From Corynebacterium sp. 122RC1 (lineage in GTDB: Bacteria; Actinomycetota; Actinomycetes; Mycobacteriales; Mycobacteriaceae), in contig NZ_JANIKD010000014.1 of assembly GCF_024580955.1 (NCBI RefSeq), forward strand, positions 1 through 63,684: DNA of 63,684 bases. The letters are read 5' to 3'. The notes below the pieces were generated by a model. The model searched no databases and was not told where the DNA came from. It saw nothing but the letters and a program-made list of their open reading frames with translations. Shown here one piece after another: positions 37,972 through 47,462 of this stretch. Position 1 is the stretch's first letter, and each line of letters starts with the position of its first letter. The translations under genes were made by a program, and so were the position numbers.

Positions 37972-40900
37972 ATGCCAAAGCGCAATGACCTCAAGCACGT
38001 CCTGGTGATCGGCTCCGGCCCGATCGTGATCGGGCAGGCCTGTGAGTTTGACTACTCCGGCACCCAGGCGTGCCGCGTACTCAAAGAGGAGGGCCTGAGG
38101 GTCACCCTCATCAACTCCAACCCGGCAACCATCATGACGGACCCAGAGTTCGCGGACCACACATATGTGGAACCAATCCAGCCGGAATACATTGAAAAGA
38201 TTTTCGAGCGCGAAATCGCCCAGGGCCACCCGATTGACGCGGTGCTGGCAACCCTTGGCGGCCAAACCGCGCTCAACGCTGCAATTGCGCTGGACCGCAG
38301 GGGATCGCTGGAAAAGTACGGCGTGGAGCTCATCGGTGCAGATATCGATGCAATTGAGCGTGGCGAGGACCGCCAAAAGTTCAAGGACATCGTGGCAAAG
38401 GTCGGCGGCGAATCCGCCCGCTCGCGCGTGTGCCACAACATGGAAGAGGTCTATGAGACCGTTGAGGAACTCGGCCTGCCAGTGGTGGTGCGCCCCTCCT
38501 TCACCATGGGTGGCTTGGGCTCGGGACTTGCATACACCCGCGAGGATCTGGACCGCATTGCTGGCGGTGGCCTCGCCGCCTCGCCTGAGGCAAACGTGCT
38601 CATTGAAGAGTCCATCCTGGGCTGGAAAGAATTTGAGCTCGAGCTCATGCGTGACGGCGCAGACAACGTAGTGGTGATCTGCTCCATCGAAAACGTGGAT
38701 GCCCTTGGCGTGCACACCGGTGACTCCGTGACGGTGGCACCTTCCATGACGCTCACCGACCGTGAATACCAGAAGCTGCGTTCCCTAGGTATCGCCATCA
38801 TCCGCGAGGTTGGCGTGGACACCGGCGGCTGCAACATCCAGTTCGCCATCAACCCAAACGACGGGCGCATCATCACCATTGAGATGAACCCCCGCGTTTC
38901 CCGATCCTCGGCGCTGGCGTCCAAGGCTACCGGCTTCCCAATTGCGAAGATCGCCGCCAAGCTGGCCATCGGATACACCCTGGATGAGATCACCAACGAC
39001 ATCACAGGCGTGACCCCCGCGGCCTTCGAGCCCACCCTGGACTACGTTGTGGTCAAGGCACCACGCTTTGCCTTTGAGAAGTTCCCCGGTGCCGACGACA
39101 CCCTGACCACCACCATGAAGTCCGTGGGTGAAGCCATGAGCCTGGGCCGCAACTACATCGCAGCCCTCAACAAGGTCATGCGCTCCCTGGAGGAGAAGCA
39201 GGCCGGGTTCTGGACCACCACCGATGAATTCTTTGCCGGCGAGCGCGCCCGTGACGTGGCTGCCGTGTTGGAGGATCTCAAGCGGCCTACCTCGGGGCGC
39301 ATGTATGACGCCGAGCTCGCGCTGCGCCTGGGCGCGTCGGTAGACGAAGTCTTTGAAGCCTCCGGCATCGATCCTTGGTTCCTTGCGGAGCTGCAGGCGC
39401 TCGTCGAATTCCGCGCTGAGCTTGTGGAAGCTCCTGTGCTGGATGAGGAGCTGCTGCGCCGCGCGAAGTTCTTTGGCCTTTCGGACAAGCAGATCGCCGC
39501 GCTGCGCCCAGAATTCGCAGGTGAGGACGGCGTGCGTCGTTTGCGCTGGTCCCTGGGCATCCGCCCGGTGTTCAAGACCGTGGATACCTGTGCGGCCGAG
39601 TTCGAGGCCACCACTCCGTATCACTACTCAGCATACGAGCTGGATCCTGCCGCTGAGTCCGAGGTGCGCGAGCAGAAGGATAAGGAAAAGATCATCATCT
39701 TGGGTTCCGGCCCGAACCGCATTGGTCAAGGCATCGAGTTTGACTACTCCTGTGTGCACGCGGCGCTTGAGCTGTCACGCGTGGGCTATGAAACGGTGAT
39801 GGTGAACTGCAACCCGGAGACCGTTTCCACGGACTATGACACCGCAGATCGCCTCTATTTTGAGCCTTTGACCTTTGAAGATGTGATGGAGGTCTACCAC
39901 GCCGAGAGTCAGTCCGGCACCGTTGCGGGCGTGATTGTGCAGCTTGGCGGCCAGACTCCGCTCGGGTTGGCAGAGCGTCTGCGTGACGCCGGCGTGCCAG
40001 TGATCGGAACCAGCCCAGAGGCCATCGACCTGGCTGAGGACCGCGGCGAGTTCGGTGAAGTGCTGCGCAAGGCAGAGCTCCCAGCGCCGGCTTTCGGTAC
40101 CGCAACCTCCTTCGAGGAAGCCAAGAGCGTGGCTCAGTCCATCGGCTACCCAGTGCTGGTGCGGCCTTCCTATGTGCTGGGCGGCCGCGGCATGGAAATC
40201 GTCTACGAGGAAGAGGCCCTCAAGGATTACATCAACCGTGCCACGGAAATCACCACCGACCACCCGGTGCTGGTGGACCGCTTCCTGGACTCCGCGATTG
40301 AGATCGATGTTGACGCGCTCTGTGACGGCGAGGAGGTGTACCTGGCCGGCGTGATGGAGCACATCGAGGAGGCAGGTATCCACTCCGGTGACTCCTCCTG
40401 CGCCCTGCCGCCAATGACCTTGGGCTACGAGGACATCGAGAAGGTGCGTCGTTCCACAGAGGCGCTGGCACACGGCATTGGCGTGCGCGGTCTCATGAAC
40501 GTGCAGTTCGCGCTGAAGGATGACATCCTCTACGTGATCGAGGCCAACCCCCGCGCATCGCGCACCGTGCCGTTTGTGTCCAAGGCAACCGGCGTGCACC
40601 TGGCCAAGGCAGCCTCTCGCATCATGACGGGCTCCACGATTGCCGAGCTCAAGTCAGAAGGGATGATCCCCTCCGATTACGACGGAGGCTCGCTGCCATT
40701 GGACGCCCCAATCGCCGTGAAGGAGGCAGTGCTTCCGTTTAACCGCTTCCGCCGCCCAGACGGCACCATGCTGGACACCCTGCTCAGCCCGGAGATGAAG
40801 TCCACCGGTGAGGTGATGGGCTTGGCCGATAACTTTGGCGCAGCCTACGCGAAGGCCGAGGAAGGCGCGTTTGGCAAGTTGCCCACCGAAGGCACCGTGT

Positions 40901-41325
40901 TTGTGTCCGTGGCAAACCGGGACAAGCGCACCCTGATCTTCCCAATTCAGCGCCTGGCCTCCCTGGGCTTCCGTATTCTGGCCACCGCCGGCACCGCCGG
41001 CATGCTGCGCCGCAACGGTGTGCCTTGTGAAACGGTGTTAAAGCGCTCCGAGGCCGGCCCAGATGCGAACGATCGCTCCATCGTAGAGCTGATCCGCGAT
41101 GGTGAAGTGGACCTGATCCTCAACACCCCTGCGGGTTCTTCTGGTGCGCGCCACGACGGCTACGAGATCCGTGCCGCTGCCGTGAACGTGGGTGTACCGC
41201 TGATCACCACCGTGCAGGGCGTCACCGCAGCCGTACAGGGCATTGAGGCGCTGCAGGCGGGTGAGCTCGGCGTTCTGGCGCTGCAAGAGCTTGAACACGC
41301 TCCCTCTACTGGTGCGAAGGCTTAA
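37972..41325 (+). CDS. carB: Carbamoyl-phosphate synthase large subunit
   Basis: 1117 aa. Two homologous ATP-grasp halves: the first begins [21 protein letters not shown], the second [19 protein letters not shown] (about residue 575); ATP-binding [12 protein letters not shown] and [12 protein letters not shown]; metal-binding [18 protein letters not shown] and [18 protein letters not shown]; a C-terminal MGS-like regulatory domain ([20 protein letters not shown]). A single enzyme here must supply both arginine and pyrimidine pathways. AGGAAAGGAAACC precedes the ATG. Confidence 0.98.
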   Translation: MPKRNDLKHVLVIGSGPIVIGQACEFDYSGTQACRVLKEEGLRVTLINSNPATIMTDPEFADHTYVEPIQPEYIEKIFEREIAQGHPIDAVLATLGGQTALNAAIALDRRGSLEKYGVELIGADIDAIERGEDRQKFKDIVAKVGGESARSRVCHNMEEVYETVEELGLPVVVRPSFTMGGLGSGLAYTREDLDRIAGGGLAASPEANVLIEESILGWKEFELELMRDGADNVVVICSIENVDALGVHTGDSVTVAPSMTLTDREYQKLRSLGIAIIREVGVDTGGCNIQFAINPNDGRIITIEMNPRVSRSSALASKATGFPIAKIAAKLAIGYTLDEITNDITGVTPAAFEPTLDYVVVKAPRFAFEKFPGADDTLTTTMKSVGEAMSLGRNYIAALNKVMRSLEEKQAGFWTTTDEFFAGERARDVAAVLEDLKRPTSGRMYDAELALRLGASVDEVFEASGIDPWFLAELQALVEFRAELVEAPVLDEELLRRAKFFGLSDKQIAALRPEFAGEDGVRRLRWSLGIRPVFKTVDTCAAEFEATTPYHYSAYELDPAAESEVREQKDKEKIIILGSGPNRIGQGIEFDYSCVHAALELSRVGYETVMVNCNPETVSTDYDTADRLYFEPLTFEDVMEVYHAESQSGTVAGVIVQLGGQTPLGLAERLRDAGVPVIGTSPEAIDLAEDRGEFGEVLRKAELPAPAFGTATSFEEAKSVAQSIGYPVLVRPSYVLGGRGMEIVYEEEALKDYINRATEITTDHPVLVDRFLDSAIEIDVDALCDGEEVYLAGVMEHIEEAGIHSGDSSCALPPMTLGYEDIEKVRRSTEALAHGIGVRGLMNVQFALKDDILYVIEANPRASRTVPFVSKATGVHLAKAASRIMTGSTIAELKSEGMIPSDYDGGSLPLDAPIAVKEAVLPFNRFRRPDGTMLDTLLSPEMKSTGEVMGLADNFGAAYAKAEEGAFGKLPTEGTVFVSVANRDKRTLIFPIQRLASLGFRILATAGTAGMLRRNGVPCETVLKRSEAGPDANDRSIVELIRDGEVDLILNTPAGSSGARHDGYEIRAAAVNVGVPLITTVQGVTAAVQGIEALQAGELGVLALQELEHAPSTGAKA

Positions 41326-41330
41326 TCCAG

Positions 41331-42173
41331 ATGGAGCGACAGCACAGCGCATTCGGTGAGCAGCTCCTAGCCGCGGGCAAGGCCCACGGCAGGCTCTGCG
41401 TAGGGATTGACCCTCACCGCGGCCTGCTTGAGGCCTGGGGTTTGCAGGCAGATATTTCCGGCTTGCGTACCTTCACTCAGGCTTGCGTGGAGGCTTTTGC
41501 TGGGCACGTTGCGCTGGTCAAGCCCCAGGTGGCCTTCTTCGAGGCATTCGGTTCTCAGGGGTACGAGGTGCTAGAAGAGTGCATCGCGGCCCTGCGCGAG
41601 GCCGGCACGCTGGTGCTCGCCGACGCCAAACGTGGTGACATCGGCTCCACCATGGCTGGCTATGCCCAGGCTTGGCTTGAGTCGGGTTCACCTTTGGAAT
41701 GTGATGCCGTGACGGTGTCCCCGTACCTCGGGTTTGGGTCTTTGGCGCCGGCCATTGAGTTGGCCGAGGAGCATGGCAAGGGCCTGTTTGTACTCGCCGC
41801 GACCTCCAACCCAGAGGCACGTGAGCTTCAGGACCAGCGCAACCCCCAGGGTGTAAGCATTAGCCAGCAAATGGTGGATGCCGCGGCGCAGCGTAACGCC
41901 GCCCAGGTTGCTGCAGGGAGCCGGGTGGGCAACATTGGCGTGGTGGTGGGGGCGACTCTGGCGAAGCCGCCGGAGTTGTCTGCACTGCAAGGCCCCGTGC
42001 TGCTCCCAGGGGTCGGAGCGCAGGGCGCTGGCCCTGAAGATGTGGCTCGAATCACCGCAGGCGTAGAGGAGCTCTCCTTTGCCAACGTGTCGCGTGCCGT
42101 GCTTGCCGCCGGTCCCGATGTGGCGGCCTTGCGTCGGGCTGCGCTGGCGGTGGCTGAAGAGTTGGGAAGCTAA
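41331..42173 (+). CDS. pyrF: Orotidine 5'-phosphate decarboxylase, actinobacterial type
   Basis: 280 aa, 5 bp after carB. Decarboxylates OMP to UMP. TIM-barrel with the type 2 (pyrF_sub2) signature LVLADAKRGDIGSTMAGYA, in which the Asp-x-Lys-x-x-Asp network is catalytic, and a C-terminal phosphate-binding LLPGVGAQGAG. Longer than the 230-aa enterobacterial type, as expected in actinobacteria. Last gene of the operon. pyrD and pyrE are not in the window. Confidence 0.97.
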   Translation: MERQHSAFGEQLLAAGKAHGRLCVGIDPHRGLLEAWGLQADISGLRTFTQACVEAFAGHVALVKPQVAFFEAFGSQGYEVLEECIAALREAGTLVLADAKRGDIGSTMAGYAQAWLESGSPLECDAVTVSPYLGFGSLAPAIELAEEHGKGLFVLAATSNPEARELQDQRNPQGVSISQQMVDAAAQRNAAQVAAGSRVGNIGVVVGATLAKPPELSALQGPVLLPGVGAQGAGPEDVARITAGVEELSFANVSRAVLAAGPDVAALRRAALAVAEELGS

Positions 42174-42313
42174 GCACCCAGCGTGCTTTTGTTGAGCAGG
42201 TCCAGCGAGCGTGCCAGTTCGATGTGCGCGACCTAGTGCTGCAAAACAGGGCGCTGTGAGGAGAAGGCTTAAGGTAACGCTACGGTAAAGTAGCAGGTCA
42301 GGGCCGTAGTGTG

Positions 42314-42346
42314 AACCGCGGGTGGGCAAGTAGCTCACCTGCGGTT
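42314..42346 (+). terminator. Terminator of the pyr operon
   Basis: AACCGC-GGGTG (42314-42324) pairs with CACCT-GCGGTT (42336-42346), followed by TTGTGTTT. The heart contains GTGGGCAA, similar to hairpins near efp and pgk. Confidence 0.7.
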
Positions 42347-42389
42347 TTGTGTTTCAAAAAGGCCGATTACCTACGGTTTTATACTTTGG

Positions 42390-42398
42390 TGTTACACT
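42390..42398 (+). promoter_or_regulatory. Candidate extended -10 promoter of mihF
   Basis: TGTTACACT fits the extended -10 form TG-N-TACACT; no clear -35 is present. A second -10-like TATGAT is at 42665-42670. The 570-bp gap 42174-42745 otherwise shows no gene: several 60-90-codon frames overlap each other and lack ribosome sites. Confidence 0.45.
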
Positions 42399-42745
42399 AG
42401 GGCGGCAACAACGTTACATCGCTGAGATTTCATCAGGCTTTGCCCTCAGGTTTGCCTGGTGGCGAGCTCGGAAGCTCGCGCTCCCAACACTGCATCGCTG
42501 CAGCTTTCATTATCACTGTGCAAACAGTTTGAGTGGTTGGCAAAAGCGGCTAAGGTGGTGCGAGATCTCAATGATCTCAACGATTGTGAGGTTGGCTGGA
42601 TGGGAGTTGTAACTCGCCGAGGCAACACTGCGGCCGTTTAGCCGGGCTGTGCCCAAAGGTGGGATATGATCACCAAGCACCTTCAGCAATGTGCTGGAGG
42701 AATGAACAAACGTACATGTGAATTTTTTTCGAATCGGAGGAACCC

Positions 42746-43069
42746 GTGGCCCTTCCACAGTTGACTGACGAGCAGCGCAAGGAAGCCCTCGCAAAGGCAG
42801 CAGAGGCACGCAAGGCTCGTGCAGAGCTCAAGGAGCAGCTCAAGCGCGGCGACGTTACCCTGAAGGAGGTCCTGGACAAGGCCTCTTCTGACGAAATCAT
42901 TGGCAAGACCAAGGTTTCTGCGCTTCTGGAGTCCCTGCCAAAGGTTGGCAAGGTGAAGGCTAAGGAGATCATGGACGAGCTGGAGATCGCTCAGACCCGC
43001 CGTCTGCGTGGCCTTGGTGACCGTCAGCGTCGTGCCCTGCTTGAGCGCTTCGGCTTCCTCGAGGACTAA
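42746..43069 (+). CDS. mihF: Actinobacterial integration host factor
   Basis: 107 aa from GTG 42746, GGAGG upstream. Small, highly charged DNA-binding nucleoid protein of the mycobacterial IHF family, unrelated to the heterodimeric enterobacterial IHF. N-terminal long helix rich in Ala/Lys/Glu (RKEALAKAAEARKARAELKE), then an H2TH-like segment with SLPKVGKVKAKEIMDEL and the basic end RRLRGLGDRQRRALLERF. Needed for chromosome compaction in mycobacteria. Next gene gmk begins 3 bp downstream. A long leader suggests strong, regulated expression. Confidence 0.95.
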   Translation: MALPQLTDEQRKEALAKAAEARKARAELKEQLKRGDVTLKEVLDKASSDEIIGKTKVSALLESLPKVGKVKAKEIMDELEIAQTRRLRGLGDRQRRALLERFGFLED

Positions 43070-43072
43070 TCA

Positions 43073-43651
43073 GTGCAAGGCGAACAGAACAACGGCCATT
43101 TGGTAGTGCTCTCCGGTCCCGCCGGAGTGGGTAAGTCCACCGTAGTTCGTCGCCTGCGCGAAGAGGTTCCAAACCTTTACTTTTCAGTCTCCATGACCAC
43201 CCGGGCCCCGCGCCCAGGTGAAGTAGAGGGGCGGGACTATTTCTTTGTAACCCCAGAGGAGTTCCAAGCCAAGATTGACCGTGGGGAGATGCTGGAATGG
43301 GCAGACATCCACGGTGGCCTCCAACGCTCCGGCACCCCAGCGGGCCCGGTGCGCCAGGCAATGGAGGAAGGGCGCCCCGTACTTCTTGAGGTGGACCTGG
43401 CAGGTGCTCGCAGCGTTGCACAGCAACAACCCGACGCCCACCTGGTCTTCCTCGCGCCCCCATCCTGGGATACCTTGGTGGAGCGCCTCACCGGGCGCGG
43501 TACGGAAACTGAAGAGGTGATTACTCGCCGCTTGGAAACCGCCAAGTACGAGTTGGATCACCAACATGAGTTTGGCCATATTGTGGTCAACCATGATGTG
43601 GATGATGCCGTAGCGGAGATCGCCTCGATTCTCCTCGGCAACATGGCCTAA
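43073..43651 (+). CDS. gmk: Guanylate kinase
   Basis: 192 aa from GTG 43073. Phosphorylates GMP/dGMP with ATP. P-loop GPAGVGKST at residues 15-23, GMP-binding [19 protein letters not shown], and [11 protein letters not shown]. Directly follows mihF and precedes rpoZ, the usual actinobacterial order. Confidence 0.97.
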   Translation: MQGEQNNGHLVVLSGPAGVGKSTVVRRLREEVPNLYFSVSMTTRAPRPGEVEGRDYFFVTPEEFQAKIDRGEMLEWADIHGGLQRSGTPAGPVRQAMEEGRPVLLEVDLAGARSVAQQQPDAHLVFLAPPSWDTLVERLTGRGTETEEVITRRLETAKYELDHQHEFGHIVVNHDVDDAVAEIASILLGNMA

Positions 43652-43718
43652 GATGGTAGCTTTATACGGGCTATCGGGCCTGAAGAATGTGTGAAACAAG
43701 AAGGTGGCAGTAACTACT

Positions 43719-43997
43719 GTGAGCAACGTGACCGAGAACAATGATGGCGTTTTTGATACCCCAGTTGGTATCACCGCACCACCGATCGATGAGCTGCTCA
43801 AGCGCGTATCCTCCAAGTACGCCTTGGTGATTTTCGCGGCGAAGCGTGCGCGCCAGATCAACAGCTTCTACCAGCAGGCTGGTGAAGGCGTGTTTGAGTT
43901 CATCGGACCGCTGGTAACCCCAGAGTCTCAGGAGAAGCCACTTTCCATCGCATTGCGAGAGATTGAAGCCGGTTTGCTCGACCACGAAGAGGGCTAA
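43719..43997 (+). CDS. rpoZ: RNA polymerase omega subunit
   Basis: 92 aa from GTG 43719 ([13 protein letters not shown]...), the length and start expected for corynebacterial omega. A GTG at 43704 would add five residues but has AAGAAG directly abutting it and no spaced ribosome site. Core [31 protein letters not shown] is the family signature that wraps the beta' C-terminus. C-terminal [21 protein letters not shown] is typical of actinobacteria. Confidence 0.93.
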   Translation: MSNVTENNDGVFDTPVGITAPPIDELLKRVSSKYALVIFAAKRARQINSFYQQAGEGVFEFIGPLVTPESQEKPLSIALREIEAGLLDHEEG

Positions 43998-44022
43998 TTC
44001 AACCTTCCGAGCACCCATGACG

Positions 44023-44050
44023 CCCCCATAACCCAGTATGGTTATGGGGG
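44023..44050 (+). terminator. Hairpin after rpoZ
   Basis: CCCCCATAACC (44023-44033) and GGTTATGGGGG (44040-44050) form a perfect 11-bp stem with a 6-nt loop, 26 bp after the rpoZ stop. The following T-run is weak, so partial termination before coaBC is likely. Confidence 0.55.
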
Positions 44051-44128
44051 TCCTGGCATTTCCGGTACCTCGGTTCTCCGGTCCCAAAGACGCAAAACCG
44101 CACCCATCAAACTGAAAGGTCCAGCCCT

Positions 44129-45385
44129 GTGCAGCAACAACGCAAAGTGGTGGTAGGCGTAGGCGGCGGAATCGCAGCTTACAAGGCGTGCCATATCATC
44201 CGCCTGTTCAAGGAGTCTGGGGACAACGTGATCGTGGTGCCCACTGAGTCTGCCCTGCGGTTCGTGGGTAAGGCTACCTTTGAGGCGCTTTCCGGCAACC
44301 CCGTGTCCACCACCGTGTTTGATGCGGTAGATGAGGTGCGCCACGTCCGGGTGGGCAAGGAGGCTGACCTTGTAGTGATCGCCCCCGCAACCGCAGACCT
44401 TATGGCGCGGGCAGCCGGCGGCCGTGCGGATGACCTCCTCTGTGCAACCCTGCTCGTTGCCACCTGCCCGGTGGTGTTTGCCCCCGCAATGCATACCGAA
44501 ATGTGGGAGCATGCCGCTACCCAGGCAAATGTGGAGCGCCTGCGCAGCTTCGGCATGACCGTCCTGGAACCCGCCCATGGCAGGCTCACCGGTACGGACA
44601 CCGGCCCAGGCAGGCTCGCCGAGCCGCAGCAGATCGTGGACATGGCGAATACGCTTCACGCCCTGCGGAAGCTTCCGCGCGACCTCGAGGGCCGGAAAGT
44701 GCTCATCACCGCAGGCGGCACGCAGGAACCGCTTGACCCGGTGCGCTTCCTGGGCAACCACTCCTCAGGCAGGCAGGGGTTTGCGCTCGCCGAGGTAGCC
44801 GCACACCGCGGCGCCCAGGTCACGCTCATCGCCGCGCACACCGACGCGCTGGACACTCCAGTGGGCGCCAAAGTACAGCGAGTACACACCGCTCGGGAGA
44901 TGCAGCAGGCGGTTCAGGAAGAGCTTTCCCACCACGATGTTCTCATCATGGCGGCGGCGGTAGCGGATTTCCGCCCCACAACCGAGGCTGGGTCCAAGCT
45001 CAAGAAGGGCACTGACGACGCCAACCTGATGGCGCTTTCCCTTATGGAAAACCCGGACATCTTGCGCGGCGCCGTGGAGGCGGCTGCGCAGATGGATCCG
45101 CGCCCCGTGATCGTGGGGTTTGCCGCAGAAACAGGCGATGAGCAGCACAGCGCGCTGGATTTTGCGCACGCGAAGTTGGCCAAGAAGGGCTGTGATCTGC
45201 TGATGCTCAATGAGGTCTCGGAAGGCAAAGTGTTTGGCCAGGACCGCAACCGCGGCTACCTCCTGCAAAAGGATGGGGCAGTGATGGAGGTGCCTGACGG
45301 CAGTAAGTTCGAGGTGGCCTCGGCGATCCTCGATCGAACCCGGGAGCTACTGGACACCGTGAATCCAGCTACGTTGCCAAATTAG
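44129..45385 (+). CDS. coaBC: Bifunctional CoaBC: PPC synthetase / PPC decarboxylase
   Basis: 418 aa from GTG 44129 (GAAAGG upstream). Makes 4'-phosphopantetheine from phosphopantothenate, cysteine and nucleotide triphosphate. N-terminal FMN flavoprotein domain CoaC (VGVGGGIAAYKACHIIRLF, PATADLMARAAGG, VVFAPAMHTEMWEH) to about residue 185; C-terminal CoaB with GGTQEPLDPVRFLGNHSSGR, AAVADFRP and LKKGT. The TAG stop at 45383-45385 is the first three bases of the McbR-type operator for metK. Confidence 0.96.
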   Translation: MQQQRKVVVGVGGGIAAYKACHIIRLFKESGDNVIVVPTESALRFVGKATFEALSGNPVSTTVFDAVDEVRHVRVGKEADLVVIAPATADLMARAAGGRADDLLCATLLVATCPVVFAPAMHTEMWEHAATQANVERLRSFGMTVLEPAHGRLTGTDTGPGRLAEPQQIVDMANTLHALRKLPRDLEGRKVLITAGGTQEPLDPVRFLGNHSSGRQGFALAEVAAHRGAQVTLIAAHTDALDTPVGAKVQRVHTAREMQQAVQEELSHHDVLIMAAAVADFRPTTEAGSKLKKGTDDANLMALSLMENPDILRGAVEAAAQMDPRPVIVGFAAETGDEQHSALDFAHAKLAKKGCDLLMLNEVSEGKVFGQDRNRGYLLQKDGAVMEVPDGSKFEVASAILDRTRELLDTVNPATLPN

Positions 45386-45402
45386 ACAGCTTGGTCTATA
45401 TT
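45374..45402 (+). promoter_or_regulatory. metK promoter with overlapping McbR operator
   Basis: TTGCCA (45374-45379), 17-bp spacer, TATATT (45397-45402). TAGAC-AGCTTG-GTCTA (45383-45398) is an exact copy of the TAGAC-N6-GTCTA palindrome bound by McbR, the TetR-type repressor of methionine/cysteine genes in C. glutamicum that is released by S-adenosylhomocysteine. It fills the spacer and touches the -10, so repression by steric block is expected. The upstream gene's stop codon lies inside it. Confidence 0.8.
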
Positions 45403-45439
45403 TGCTTGGAGATTGAACCACCAAGCAAAGGAAATGGCT

Positions 45440-46681
45440 GTGAGCGCAGAAGAACTGGCACACCAAGCAGGGCAGTACCGCCTGTTTACCAGCGAGTCCG
45501 TAACCGAGGGTCACCCAGACAAGATCTGCGATGCCATCTCGGACACCATCCTGGACGCTTTGCTCGCCGTGGACCCACAGGCGCGAGTTGCCGTGGAAAC
45601 GGTGACCACAACGGGCATTGTGCACGTCGTTGGCGAAGTGCGTACCAAGGGCTACGTGGAGATCCCCAAGCTGGTGCGTAACAAGCTGCGTGAGATCGGT
45701 TTTGTTTCCTCAGACGTTGGCTTTGACGGCACCACCTGTGGCGTGAGTGTGTCCATTGGTGAACAGTCTGCGGAGATCGGTTCTGGCGTGGACAACTCCC
45801 ATGAGGTTCGTTCCGGTGAGCAGACCGATGATCTGGACCAGGCGGGCGCGGGAGACCAGGGCCTGATGTTTGGCTACGCCACCAATGAGACGGCCAACCT
45901 CATGCCGCTGCCTATTGACCTTGCCCACGCGCTCGCCCGCCGCCTCACCCAGGTGCGCAAAGAGGGGATCGTGGACCACCTTCGCCCCGACGGCAAGACC
46001 CAGGTGACCTTGGCCTACAACAAGGAGGGCAAGCCTGTGTACCTGGATACCGTGGTGGTGTCCACCCAACATGACCCAGAGGTCACCCAAGAATGGCTGC
46101 ACGCCCAAATCAAGGAGCATGTAGTGGACTGGGTGCTGGAACAGGCGGGCCTCAGCAACACCCTCGCTGCCCAGCCATACAACTTGCTGGTGAATCCTTC
46201 GGGAAGCTTCATCGTCGGCGGGCCCATGGGTGACGCCGGGCTGACCGGGCGCAAGATCATTGTGGACACCTATGGCGGTATGGCCCGCCACGGCGGTGGC
46301 GCCTTCTCCGGTAAGGACCCCTCGAAGGTGGACCGTTCCGGTGCATACGCGATGCGCTGGGTTGCCAAGAACATTGTGGCCGCGGGCCTCGCCGAGCGCG
46401 CTGAGGTGCAGGTGGCCTACGCGATTGGCCGCGCAAAGCCGGTTGGCCTGTACGTGGAGACTTTCGGCACCGCCCTTCACGGACTCAACGATGAAGCCAT
46501 CCAGCAGGCTGTCTTGGAGGTGTTCGATCTTCGCCCCGCCGCTATTATTCGTGAGCTTGATCTCCTGCGTCCCATCTATGCGGGCACCGCGGCGTATGGT
46601 CACTTCGGACGCGATGACCTGGATCTGCCCTGGGAGAACACTGATCGGGCAGAGGCGCTGCGCAAAGCCCTCGGCCTCTAG
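45440..46681 (+). CDS. metK: S-adenosylmethionine synthetase
   Basis: 413 aa from GTG 45440, six bases after AAAGGA (45428-45433); the TTG at 45413 and ATG at 45434 have no spaced ribosome site. Makes SAM from methionine and ATP. ATP loop [43 protein letters not shown], and [18 protein letters not shown]. Tetrameric enzyme needing K+ and Mg2+. Standing behind its own promoter and McbR box, it is probably regulated separately from coaBC. Confidence 0.97.
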   Translation: MSAEELAHQAGQYRLFTSESVTEGHPDKICDAISDTILDALLAVDPQARVAVETVTTTGIVHVVGEVRTKGYVEIPKLVRNKLREIGFVSSDVGFDGTTCGVSVSIGEQSAEIGSGVDNSHEVRSGEQTDDLDQAGAGDQGLMFGYATNETANLMPLPIDLAHALARRLTQVRKEGIVDHLRPDGKTQVTLAYNKEGKPVYLDTVVVSTQHDPEVTQEWLHAQIKEHVVDWVLEQAGLSNTLAAQPYNLLVNPSGSFIVGGPMGDAGLTGRKIIVDTYGGMARHGGGAFSGKDPSKVDRSGAYAMRWVAKNIVAAGLAERAEVQVAYAIGRAKPVGLYVETFGTALHGLNDEAIQQAVLEVFDLRPAAIIRELDLLRPIYAGTAAYGHFGRDDLDLPWENTDRAEALRKALGL

Positions 46682-46791
46682 GCAGCCGGGGCTAGGCAGT
46701 CGGGGCGCGCTTCCTGCTCGCGCGTAGCATGGCGTCCATCGAGGCGGAAGCAATTCTGCCTCAGCACTTGCCGTTGTTTGGAAAGGACGTC

Positions 46792-47397
46792 ATGTTTACC
46801 GGGATTGTGGAGGAAGTAGGCGCCATTGAGGCGATCACCCAGCTTGAAGATTCTCTGCGTTTGAGGATCACGGGCCGGGCGGTGTTGGAAGCCGTGGGTC
46901 ACGGCGACTCAATTGCAGTAGACGGCGTGTGCCTCACGGTTGTGGCCTACAACGCCCACAGCTTTGAGGTGGACGTTATGCAGGAGACCCTGAACCGCTC
47001 CGCTTTGGGGAGCCGAGGCGTTGGCGCCCAAGTGAATTTGGAGCGTGCGGTGAAGGTTGGCAGCCGGCTGGACGGGCACATCGTACAAGGTCACGTCGAT
47101 GGTGTAGCAACGCTGCTTTCCCGCAACCCAAGCGAGCACTGGGACGTCCTGCGCCTCTCTTTGCCTGCGAAGTTGCAGCGTTATGTGGTGGAGAAGGGCT
47201 CGATTGCACTCAATGGCACCTCCCTGACCGTGAGTGGAGTCGGTGAGGGCTGGGTGGAAGTCTCCCTGATTCCCACCACTTTGGAGGTGACCACCTTCGG
47301 CAAGCTGCAGGTGGGAGAGCTTGTGAATGTGGAAGTGGACGTGCTCGCCAAGTATGTGGAGAATATGCTGCAGGCAGGCGTGGGCCAGGTTCTTTAG
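46792..47397 (+). CDS. ribE: Riboflavin synthase alpha chain, standing alone
   Basis: 201 aa from ATG 46792 (MFTGIVEEVGAIE, invariant start), GGAAAGG upstream. Dismutates two 6,7-dimethyl-8-ribityllumazines to riboflavin. Two lumazine-binding repeats: VDGVCLTVVAYNAHSFEVDV and LNGTSLTVSGVGEGWVEVSL, plus GHIVQGHVDGVATLL and FGKLQVGELVNVEVDVLAKYVE. Length and motifs are normal. In C. glutamicum riboflavin synthase belongs to a rib operon between rpe and uvrC; here it lies between metK and priA and the other rib genes are not in the window. No FMN riboswitch is recognised in the 110-bp leader. Confidence 0.95.
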   Translation: MFTGIVEEVGAIEAITQLEDSLRLRITGRAVLEAVGHGDSIAVDGVCLTVVAYNAHSFEVDVMQETLNRSALGSRGVGAQVNLERAVKVGSRLDGHIVQGHVDGVATLLSRNPSEHWDVLRLSLPAKLQRYVVEKGSIALNGTSLTVSGVGEGWVEVSLIPTTLEVTTFGKLQVGELVNVEVDVLAKYVENMLQAGVGQVL

Positions 47398-47462
47398 GGG
47401 TTAAGCGCAGGAGATTCACGCTTGGTAGCGGCGTGTCCGAGCCACGGTTTAGAATCACGCAC

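Noticed and set aside
42349..42641. Small open frames in the pyrF-mihF gap
   Set aside because: They overlap each other in several frames, lack ribosome sites and cross a probable promoter; treated as mihF upstream region.
46682..46791. FMN riboswitch before ribE
   Set aside because: The leader is only 110 bp and none of the conserved RFN segments could be recognised.
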